Both the position numbers and the translations under genes were made by a program. This document shows positions 36,601 to 48,600 of a stretch of DNA of 64,000 nucleotides, piece by piece. The notes under the pieces were generated by a model. That model searched no databases. It worked only from the letters and a program-made list of their open reading frames with translations, and was not told the DNA's origin. Every line of letters starts with the position of its first letter. The first letter of the stretch is position 1. This DNA is from Paracentrotus lividus (lineage: Eukaryota > Echinodermata > Echinoidea > Camarodonta > Echinidae), in NCBI GenBank assembly GCA_940671915.1, contig CALNVZ010003433.1, positions 13,695,795 to 13,759,794 of the forward strand, written 5' to 3'.

Positions 36601-39600
36601 AGAACTTCCGATCTACTTAGAGAGTCTTGGATCGCGTTGAGGAGGTTTTTATGTGTTATTACATTAAGGATGTCATGTTGACTATCGAAGTTGTTGGTCC
36701 AGATTCCAATTTGGCAGACTTTTAACGTGACCTCTCAATGTTCGACCCTTGAGATTTTCAGCCTGAATTTCAGTCCACCTCCGTCTAGAATTCCTTTCTA
36801 CTGAAATTAAACTCATATTCCTTTTTGGGCGGTTAAGGAGTTCACTTCCCAGGGAAGACATGGAGCGCTCCGTTCTTCAATAATATTGACCGCATATGCT
36901 TCACGTTAGGAGGGAGAGTCCATTATCGAGGCCCCTTGATTTCGGTGATTGGAATCTCCGAGACCTTCTTTCTCAACGACGTTTGGAGAGCCTGAAGGTG
37001 AGAAAGTTCTTCCTCACTTCAAGGACCTTTTCAGATAGCGGACAGTTTAGGTTGAAACAGACATCGGAGGGATGATGTCTTATTTCATTCGCATAGAGGA
37101 TTTACTCTCACTGCTAGGAGCAGAGTAGCCTTTCAACTCTAGTTCTGATGCACAACGAGAACATCGGTCCAGTCGCTTCGCACATACCGATTTTGGGAAA
37201 AATAATTGGTTTGAACCTTTTTCCTTTTTCCCACGACGTATAAGTGACTCACTTCAGAGTGGTCGCTGTTTTCATAGATTTCACACGACTGAGTCGCAAG
37301 GCCGACCTCAGTTTGACTTCTCCTCAGTTTGGCTTCTCAAGTCAGTAAAAATCTTCTGTTTTCTGAGGTTAGGATTTATATAAAGGAGTATTTTGGGTTT
37401 ACCCAGGTTGTCGTTTCAATTTCCGGAACTGACCGGAAAATCCCTTGGTTCTTCCGGGTAGTATCTCCTGTTTCACTAGGAAGTATTAACCTGTTGGATA
37501 TTAGCGGATTTGGCTACAAACACATTTCCCATAGACCTCGGCCCGAATATATTCGGGCTCAGTCCAAGGGGTTAAGGGCAGGACGTCGACGATTATCATC
37601 ACTCCTCTCTACCACAGCCGCGGACTTGGTTGCGATAGTTTCTCCTCTGATTAACGGAAAACCATTACACTTGCCGTGGTGTGAGTTCTTAGCAATACAG
37701 CAGAGCGGTTAGAGCTAACTCTCGAACACCTGAAACGTCTTCCTTTTTATATTCAGCCGTTATCAAGAAGTCAATTTCGAGCTACAGAATGTGACGATTG
37801 TGCTCCTCTCGACCTTAAGGGAGTAGGTGTGTATCCACTAGTAAAACCCTTCTTCCGAACGGTAATATTTCTGTGGGTTCCGAGAAAACTTTTCTCCCGT
37901 TCATACCGTTTTCATCATCTTTCACTCGACGGGGGTAATGTTCTGCTTACCCCAGAGGGATTTGGATCAGCTATTCAGCTATCCCAGCTTTTTCAGCTAT
38001 CCCAGCTATTTCAAATTCTTATCGATGGATAGTCATTTTCAGCGGTTCTTCTGTCATCACTTCCTTTATTTTTCTATCTCTTAAGAGTCCCTACTCAACT
38101 CGGGTCTCTAATTTGAGTGGTCGCGAGGACATCAGGTCCTAGCTTACCCTCCTTCACACCACCGTCTCTAGGTTCTGCCTGGATAGATCTTCCAAAGGTT
38201 TTCTCCCTGATTTGTATATGTCGGGGAAAACGCTAATTTTTGCTCGTTCCTCTTCTATCAACGAGCCACTTAGGTTGGAATTATAGAGATATTCATCTTT
38301 TCTCTTTCGACTGCTTTGAACGAAAATCAGACAGATTTTCCGGTCTGTTAAAAATTTTCCTACGTCCCTTTAGTCAATTTTCATCGTTGCGCACTGACAG
38401 AATGTGGCGCCGTTGAAGACATCTTTGATTCCTGAAAAATGTCAATTGGTTATATCAATGGAATCTTTCGGACCAGTACTGGGAGTACTATCTCGAGATA
38501 GATGCGGACCCGAGGACCAAGGTACCTAGTTTATCCTAGGGACCTCGATGTGAGGGTACCGGCCTTTCGGGGACATGTTTTTAAGGGAATTTCCCGTGGA
38601 AAGTGTATGTTTATCAAATAATGGGTGAACGTTTCTGCGATGGAAGGAAACTTTTCTCTTTGTTCCTATCATTGCTACGGCGTCATCCTTATTATCTAAA
38701 ACTGTAGGTGTTGTACCTCCCAGTACAAATCGGTGCTGGTCGTATAGCAAAGTAGGCAAATATATCATTCTTTTGAAGTAAATCATAAAAATTATCACTA
38801 ATTTTATTATTTACAATAAAGAATTATATATTTGCCTACATCCCTCCCTCGTCCCCCGTTCCATCACTACTTAAAGTTTTAGGGTGGTATGAGACAAGAG
38901 GAAGTTTGTTGGGAATGTTTTGGCTGAGTGCCCTCATAATGAGAGGGCGCCCTTCTCAAGGGGAGGGGAAGATAGGAGACAATAGAGCAAAAGTTTTCGG
39001 GGTTAAAGTATCGGTTGGTTGGGCGATTCGAGGACGAATAGCAAAGTAGGCAAATATATAATCCTTTATTGTAAATAATAAAATTAGTGATAATTTTTAT
39101 GTTTTATTATGTTGCATGATTTATCCTAGGTGGATTCTATCCTTGATCTATGCGCGGACATGGGTAACATTCGTGAGAAGATTGTGGAATGTCATCACAA
39201 ACTTGAAGAGATACAAGAGGACTACCAAATAGCGGTAAGCATTTACTCCATTTTTATTTCAAAAGATTAGATATGAGGGAAATTGAAATTAAACTTTGAA
39301 TATGCTCTACATTAAAAAAATATATATTTGGGATTTCTATTTTTTCCAAAGAGGGAAGCCAAAAGAAACAATATAGAGGGGGTGCCAAATAACTTGATGG
39401 AGCAAAAAAACAAAAACAAAAAAACAAGCTTAGTTTATTTTGTGTAGACTTTTTTTTTAAAGAAAGGGTACCAAAATGTAGCATGTGAGGGTCCCTGAGA
39501 TGTGAAATTTTGGATATGTCACTGGTACTTTTACAAATTTATATGAAGTTAATGATTGTGCTTGAAATTCAGTGTTGCTTTATGAATAAGCATTACTGTT

Positions 39601-42600
39601 GAGACAAATAATATTGAGTGGAGAAAAAAGATAATTCAAGAAAAGAATTTTTTCCAGGGGAAATATTATCCTTGTCTGTAATGTTTATAAATATTTCTTT
39701 TATTACATGTACTTCCTAATACATAAATCATGAATTTATGAATTTCAAAAGGGTGTATGTATGTTGCCTTGCTATTACACCCACACAGATGCAGTCTTTT
39801 TTCACTCTTAATTTCATCTAAGTGCTGAAATACATGCATAAGTAATCACATTGCAATTATCCAAGATGTGCCGTATCTAATAAAACCTTGTACATTTGCA
39901 AGTATACAAACATCGCTTCATAAGGGATAATTCTCTTTTGACAAGTAAATAGATACTGTGCATAATTCAATCCAATTTAATATTCGAAACTCTGAAGAAT
40001 TTATAGTTTTGAACATTATATGTAGATGTATTAGTTTTGTAAGATAATTCATGCACATTTATTTGTAGTTACTAATAGAACCCATGATGGATCTGTAATC
40101 TCATGACAACACTGATGATTATTCATCTAGGGTCTATGTTTGATATTGTTTTTATCTATTCAGGGCCAGAGCGCTCGTGAGTATTACCTGGAGAATGCCC
40201 TGAGATACTTAGAGCGCTACTGTTATCTCATCATCTTCAACAGCTACTTACACGATCAGGTGAGAAAATGACCTGGATGACCTTTAACCCCATCATTACT
40301 GGAGGGGGCGAAATAAATGTTTGTTTTAAAGGGGGAGTTTTCAACTGTACTGCACTTGCTATCATGTTATGTATTAGTAAACTTGCTCCCCCCCCAAAAA
40401 AAAAACAAACAAAAAAACTCAAACAAACAAAATTATCTGCTTAGCGGGGGAAAAAAAAAAAAAATTGTTTTGCTCAGAGCCAGTTGGTTGTTATTTCATA
40501 ATGACTGGATTAACACTATTCTGTCGCTTAACAGTCAACCATATCCCATACAGTACTAATATATACAAAGTGAGAGACTTAGAGGTAGACAGAAAATGAG
40601 AGGGGAGAATGCAAAGGGAGAGAGAGACAGAGAGGCAGTGTCATTTATTTTATCATAATTTGAGTAGATTAGATTTTATATGATTCCTATACAATTAACT
40701 GTAAATTATATTTGATTTGATTTTCATCTAATTTTGATTTGATTTGATATGATTTGACACAGTTTCAGCAGTGTTTCTGCCGACCATTCACGTCATGGAT
40801 GAGACAGCATCCTGAGCTTTACAGGGCTCTGGCGTACATCAATTCATCCGAGAGAACAGCGCCGCCAGAGCTCATCACCAAAGGGCTTAGATTTCTGGTA
40901 GGATATACCTGTCTCTATTTCTAATAGTTCAATAATTGGCCTATGACATTTGCTCCAGTGACAATTATTCCATGGCCAACCCCTAACCATGAGCTTTTGC
41001 TCATGCCGGTCCAGCCCTGTTCAATACACTTCCACAGGAGCTGAAAGATTGCTCTTCATTGGAAACGTTCAAGACAAATCTTAAGTCTTATTTGTTCAAT
41101 TGTGTTTATTCTTGAAGACAGACATTCATCCTTGTGTACTATTCTTTGTATTTTCTTGTATTACTTTGTAAAAGCATCTTGAGCACTTTTTTTAAATGGA
41201 AAACAGTGCTACAAAAATCCCATGTATTATTATTATTATCATTATTATAACTGAATGACTAAATTCAACCCTATAAATCCTAAACATAGCATAAACACTT
41301 TTCAGGAGCAATAATTCTGTCCCTAACATCTTCAAAAAAAGAAAGAAAAAAAAAAACTACAACAAAAACTATTATAATACAACACCCCTTACATGTATGC
41401 CAAGAGCTTGAATATTATGTTTGTCTCTTCTTGATTGTTGATAGGTTGCCGATGACTACGTTGGTCTTGATGTGCTGAGCTCCCAGAGAGAGGTCGGAAC
41501 TTCAAACTTTCGCAAAGTGCCTGGCTTGCCTGTATATGGTATGGCACAACCCAGCAGTAAGGTGGGTGAGGTAGTTCATTTCTCTTTGGTCTACAAGATA
41601 TTAGTTTGATATTTTTCGGTATGCACTTATATTGTCTACCTTTATATGGTCTTCTATGGTTTAATATCATGTCATGATTTGGTCTAGTGACATTTCTAGC
41701 TTATCATCAATCGTCTATGGGCTGTAAATTGTAGATCATCTGCTAATCAGACCAATTTAGAATAAGATCAAGATCAGATCACAACAGAGACTTTAAGATA
41801 AAAGGTATCAGAAAAGCAGCGTGAATGGTAATCAGGTTTGATGCATGTCTGACATTTTACTTCTGTGTACATATATAACTAACATTCGATCATACGAAAA
41901 GTTATCTACAAAGTATATGTATCTATAATAAGATGGTTTAACAGTGCTATTCTACAACCTATCCATTCATCTATTCACCATTCTACCTGTTCGATCATCT
42001 ATTTATTTCCTACTAAATACTGAAGATTAATGCTTGATCTGTATTCACTCACTTACAGGGTCTCGAGAAGGGTTGTCAGTATCTACAAGCCCTCACTGAG
42101 TTACACTTTCCCTTTAATGCTCAATCTTTATATATTCACATACAGGGTCTGGAGAAGGTTTGTCAGTATCTACTGTCCAAGAAACATGGCCATTCCTCCA
42201 TCCATTCCTTCAGCCTCAGAGGAGAGATGGTTATCCAGTGTGACTCCACCACCTACACGCCCAGGGAGCTGGCATCACTCGATAGAAACATCTCCGTCTG
42301 TGGTCTCACAGCAAGAGATGTTGAGGTAAACATTTAAAAAATATATACATGTGATTTATACATTGCATTTATTGTTTTCCTTTAAAATGATTTCTCATAA
42401 AAACATGTACGACTATCCTACTATAAAAGTTGATATTCCCCCTAGAATAATTCCCACTGGGGGGGGGGGATTATTTTGTGGCATAGAGATTCAGACACTT
42501 TCTAACTAAAGTTTTTTTAGGGGAGGATGGTTGATTGATAAATCACTCGTCAAATTATTATGCATATCTGCACCCTTGGACCTCGTTTGAATCATATTCT

Positions 42601-45600
42601 TTGTTCTAAATGATTTCTGTTTTTGTGTTTATGTTCACTATTCGTTGTTGCAACTGCAAGGGAGAATGTCAAGATGATAAACAGAAGAATAGGAAAAAAT
42701 AAAATATAGTTGAAATTGGTATCACTTTGGAGGCAAAGGGGGAATCTTTTAGATTTCTAGAAAATTACCACTGGGGCAAGATTATTAGACCAGGTTATTT
42801 TTCATAAGGGTTTCAGTGTTTTGATTCTTTTGAATGAAATCAAAGACTGGATGCATGAAGACAAGCCAGTCAACATGACAGAACTCTTTCAATTCTTGAA
42901 GCAAGAATGGGCTGCAATGATAAGAGAGAAGAAACCCTTATGATAAAAGAGCTTGGTCTAATAATTTTCCCCCAATCTTTATATTGATCAACAGTTGATA
43001 TCATAAAATGCCTTTCAACTGAGAATGTTTGTTTTTTATTTAATAGAAGAAAGAAGTTCAACTGAAGAACGTGATCTTGAGATCCAAGCATTCAATTCAG
43101 GTGAGAAAATCAATTAGTCGTTACTGTAGAGATCAATACTGCCCTCCTTTGACAAAACATATCAATCAATTTTTAGTTTTTGGTGCTTCATATTTCATTT
43201 AATTCCATCTTCCGCCTTGCCAAATTTCAGATATAAACTTTTATCCAGCTTTTCAAGGTTAGACATTATGAGATTACATTGACTGTAATCAATGTAAAGG
43301 ATGGCTACATTTTCCTTGTTTTTACAGGAAATGTCACTCTTGTCCATTTATTAATTATGCAAATTTATTCCAAAAGAGATCTTACATATACTTGGAAAAT
43401 GAATGCCAATCCAATGATTTAAACTTTATACAGAGGGGACATTTATAACACACCACATTATTTACCCCTTTAATTAATCTGTATTATTATGGAATGATGG
43501 ATATTATACAAATATTTTTTTTGAATTTTATTGTGTACAACTTCATCATTATCCAAAAACATGACTGTATTTGAATAAAACCATGGTTGTCCCAAAAAAC
43601 ATTATTTTGTATCATATGAAAGACATGGCAGAAAGGGAAGCACTAATGTGACAGACCATTTTGATGATTGAATCAATTGCAAATTTGAAAGTCCGATTCT
43701 AATGGACTACCGGTCAGTCGTTTGAACAAAAAGTGAATGCAACAATTTCTCTTTATACAGTCTGTGTCAAATAAAATGGTACAGTTTGAAAACATTTTTT
43801 TATAGTGTGAAGGTTAATATCAAAGTGGTATTGTTTGTTATTTTCATAAAGCAGGAATATCACTCTTTGTTTTGCAATTTTTTTCATCACATTTGGTGCA
43901 GTATTTTTTGAGATATGACTAATTTTCTACAATCAAGAAAAATTAATTTTTCGCACGCCGTCCCATGCCTTTGTGTACGATTTGGCATAATGACCGTGAA
44001 TTCAGCGCTCCAGAACAATAGAAGTGCGTAATTTCGATTTGTTCCTCGTCGCACAAAACTTAGCATAACTTTTGTTTTACGAAAGCAAATTATACAGGAC
44101 AAAGCGCATCAGCAAGAAAAATCTTTTGGCTTTAATTTGGTAACACAAACACACATTATATGAAAAGATTTCACACCTAAATGATTTTTTCCCCGACTGT
44201 ACCATTTTTTTTTACACAGACTGTAGATTATAGCCATTACCACTTAGCTATTGATTGCAAACCTTTAGTATTGCAGGCACCTCATCCAGCAGACACATTT
44301 TCTGTTTTATTTATCAATAGAAATTATTTCTTTTTACTTTCAGGTATATGCTGAAGTAGCAGAACCAAAGAAGACGATTGAATTTGACTCGGTAACCACG
44401 TTACGAGAGATGTATGACGATCAGATCAAGCAGACATCGCAGCTTCACTACTATAGGATAGTGGGTGGGTTTCAGCGTAGCGGACCACTTGAAAAGGTAA
44501 TGAGAAAATCAAATTTCAAAGAAGAATACCCTGTATAAATATACCGATGTGTTGGCTTAGTGGATAGAGCATCTGCCTCATAATCGGGAGGTTGTGGGTA
44601 CGATCCAAGGACGTGTCATACCAAAAGACGCTAAAAAAAAGGGGATTTGCTGCTACTCTGTTTGGCGTTCAACAAGGAAGGGATAGAGCAATGTCGATCT
44701 GGCGCTGCTCAGTGGCTGCCGTGCCCATGATTAATTGGGCACAATGGATTTCCGTTTCACCTTTTTCGGACTTCGTGTTGGACAATAAAATTTGGAGCAT
44801 TTTTTTTTGTTGTATCTAGTTACATTCATGACAAGAAATATTTTAAATGGAGTTGCAACAGTGATTGATATTTTTTCAATTTGTTGCCAGTTAAGATTTT
44901 ACATGTCATTGATGTTATCTCAGTTTGTTTGCCATTTGAAAGATTTTACATGTACTTGATGTGATTCTAAGAAAACAAAAGGTCTTGTATGTTTTTGATC
45001 GGTCTATTGACGTCAGACTAATTAGTTTGTCTGTGGTATCACTCAGTACAACATCTTGAGATTTGATTATTATGTAATAGAGATTGCCTTTTTGAGATAC
45101 GAGACACTTGGTGCCTGGGGCTTAATCATCTGATAATTGATTTTTTTTTTTGGTTTATATATTTATGTATTGCCTGGGGGTTTGGCTTTTCATGTAAAAA
45201 AAAAATATTGTGTTCAGTTGATTCACGTCTATCTTAATAACATCTTACGATCCATCTGTATGATATAATAAGTATGACGATTCTTTTTTTGTGCCAGGGG
45301 ATTTATTGTTTGATTATTATCTATTTTAGGAGTTTTATCATTGAATGCTTGAAGGCCTATCTTGGAAGGCCATCTGTTACATAATCCTCATCAGTTTGAA
45401 TTAATGATAATAATAATAGTTACATTGTGTATATGGTTTTGTTTGTTTGTTTTTGCCAGTGACTTCATTGTGTGCTTATTACATGACTCTTTTAGAGGCT
45501 GGAAAGTAGCATAAAGAATTGAATACGTTTTATTAAAATTCCTTTTTTTTGGGGGGGGGGTGGGGGGAGGAGGAGTGTTTTAGAGTGATGAATTCAGAAG

Positions 45601-48600
45601 AAGACAGTTTGGTGGAATGCATTTTAAGTCCAACGTAATTTATTTTTACCGAATTTTCGACCCACAAACGGGTCTTCCTCACCAAACTTTCGACTTACAA
45701 ATGGGTCTTCCTCCAAGGCATCACCACGCCTGCAATCCGCCGACTTGCCAGAAGGGGTGGTGTGAAGAGGATCTCTGGTCTTCTTTTGCGGAAGACCCGT
45801 TTGTGGGTTGAAAATTCAGTAAAAATAAATTACATTGGATTTAAAATGCCTTTCACCAAACTGTCTTCTTCTGAATTCATTGGCCCATATTCTCGAGGGT
45901 TGTTTTGAAACCATGGATTATGTAAATTTTGTGTAATAATTACACTTATTTCAAAATATTATTTAAGAATGATCCCATATGAATGCGCAATTTTGTTGCA
46001 GCACGCTAAATTTACGTCTGTTGCTATGGTTTAGTCATAATGGCCCGAATTCACAAACGTGGTTTAGTTAGTCCATGGTCTAAATCAGGTGGTTTGTGAA
46101 TACCAAAATTTAGACCATGGTCTAAATCTGTGGTTTAAACAATTGATTTAGACCATGGACTAACTAAACCACGTTTGTGAATTCGGGCCAAAGAGCCCAC
46201 AGTTTTGAATTATTGAGTCCCCTGTTGAGTCTACTGTTTATATAAATTTGATTATGCAGTAGACTTAACCATAGGAACAGGCATAAATTTAGCACGCTGT
46301 GAAAAAATCGCGCATTCACATTCGACCTTTCTTAATCTCCACGCTGAAATAAGCGTAATTATTACACAAAATTTACCTAATCCATGATTACAGCCCACTG
46401 TTTCAAAACCACCTTCGAGAATACGGGCCATTTTGTCTCTATACCGGTAGTCTTCATTCCAACATGTGGTTATAGATTCTCATCATCATCTAAAATATTT
46501 GGATATGTGATTGCAATTACAATTATCATGACTATCATTACAGACTATAAACAAGATCGTTACCGCGGTGAAAGATTTAGATGACATCTTTACAGATGAA
46601 GATGGACCAGCTCTTCTATTCAATTGCCAGACAGGGAAAGAGCAGACAACGGTTGCCATGGCAATAGCAGGACTCGTCATTTGGCACAAGAAGGTGAAAT
46701 CCCTTGCATATTATATACATTTTTATAAGAATCTGTATGTGGTCATATAGGGCAACTCATCATAGGAAATATTCATGCATTTTATTTTCCATCTTGATTT
46801 AACATAATAAATATTATTTCTTATATAAACATGTATGTGAAGGACCTAAAGGCATAGGTACATGTAGATTCTTTTATTCTTAAACCTACTTCACAAATAA
46901 TAAACTTTATGACGAAGAGACATGACTATTATCATCTAGAATCTAGAACTATTATTATTATTATTAGTGATATACCATAATTTTTTTTTTTGCTCTCGTT
47001 ACCATAGGAGTATCAAATTCTTTTTAGGACCATATAATAACTATTGGTATGAGATATGTGAACTGTATTATATTTCTAAATGCTTTCACATCAACAGCAG
47101 TTCTATTCCCAATGCAGTTTTGAAAGGCACCTTATTCCTCCTGAGATTAAGTTTTTAAAGATATTTCTTGTTTTGTTTTTAGGGTTTTCCTGTAGGGACT
47201 AAATTAGGAGAGCAAGAAAGGATTAGTGTACCGCAAGCAGAATATACTAAAGGAGAATTCTCGGTGAGTAACATCAATGCTTTCATCATTTAAAACTGGT
47301 CTTCTTTTTAAAGTCACTACGTTAACCAACTCCTGCCAAATGCTGGAGATGCAACTTGGCTTTGGAGTCGGAACTTTCCCTTGCTCTGAAACACAAAGGT
47401 TTGCAATTGATTGCAAAATGGTAAAAGCCAATCAAAATCATTGTTACTTGTGCTTTTGGTTAATAAAACTGACCCATAACCAATTAAAAGCAACACACTC
47501 TCCATGGAGAAGCTACCATGAATTATCCCAAGACTCTTAATTCAAGGTCCCTTGTGAGATGCTTGTGTTTTGTAAAATCCATAAATTGCCATTTTTCTAA
47601 AGAGAATGCTGATTATTTTGTCTGTTCATTTGACATTATCAGGCACATATATATGAAGAGCTTACTTGCAAAAGGGAATAAATCCCCTTTTGATGAAAAT
47701 TTTGTTATTGCTGTCAGGTCATTGTTCAGGTACGTACCCGTCTTTGAACAAAAGGATTTTCTTAAATGTTGATTGCAACTGTAAGAAATGCATTTTGTAA
47801 TTTCCCTTTTCCATAGAGACTTGTACAAAATCTGGTAAACAAATGCCATTTCCTTTGAAGTTATAAACATGGGTTTAGTCCCATTTGCACTTTAGCTCTT
47901 CATATGACTCTACAAAATTGGATCGACAATGTATTCCTTCATCAAGAACTACAAAAAAGAATTTACATTGGACAACGTAGTGATTATAAACCAGATAATA
48001 TATTATAACTCATGATTTTTTTTGTTTTGTTATTGTAGGCTGTGCGTAAACTGGTGATGAGACTACCCCATGGCACCCAGGTCAAACGAGAGGTTGACCT
48101 CATGCTGGATAAGTGCTCCGAGACCATGACCCCAATGCACTTTCACCTACGAGAGGTCATATTTTCCATGTTCAATAAGGTATGTTCATATATGAATATA
48201 AGTTGATGGGCTGTTGATTACAAGGAACAGGGCTAAATTCTTTCCTTAATGTACATGTATGTCTTTTAGTAAAACATTAATTTACGTTAGCCATACTCTA
48301 CCCAGGAAAGGTAAAATGGGTACAGGTAGGCCGAACTTACTTTGATGCTATTTTCACTGAAATTGTGTCAAAGCTAAAACCAACTTATATTGGAGCACAT
48401 TGCAGGCTTGATATGAGCTCTATTTAAGGGGCCCATGTTATTTATTCATTTATTATATCACCATTTTTTTTTTTTCTTCATACCTGTTGATTCATTATCA
48501 TTGTCCTCATCAAAATGAAGTTTGTGAGGGGACTATGAAATAGCCTCTCTACACTGCCCTAATTTCACAAAAGGGCGCAAGTGACGTATCAATCAATTTT

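Larger units (their letters stand above)
32684..39101. mobile_element. DIRS-architecture retroelement, about 6.4 kb
   Basis: Both ends carry about 172-bp inverted terminal repeats (32702-32873 and 38889-39059) with few mismatches. Just inside the right repeat, 38744-38783 is the reverse complement of the left end (32684-32723). Immediately next to it, 38784-38839 is the reverse complement of the right end (about 39046-39101). Inverted terminal repeats plus an internal complementary region joining the two outer ends is the defining layout of DIRS tyrosine-recombinase retrotransposons. It also fixes the element ends to the base. The interior is GC-richer than the host introns. I could not recognise gag, reverse transcriptase, RNase H or tyrosine recombinase in any frame; the longest open frames are 100-127 codons. 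It is a decayed copy or a non-autonomous member. Confidence 0.82.

Noticed and set aside
41389..41670. Minus-strand 93-codon open frame over exon 10
   Set aside because: It is the antisense shadow of paladin exon 10.
42059..42145. Including the 87-bp duplicate in the main exon 11
   Set aside because: The alignment with vertebrate paladin needs no insertion and the downstream acceptor copy matches better; left as an alternative.
44544..44620. tRNA-Met gene
   Set aside because: The head resembles tRNA-Met (CAT loop) but the stems are degenerate and the sequence continues into a SINE body, so it is called a tRNA-derived SINE.
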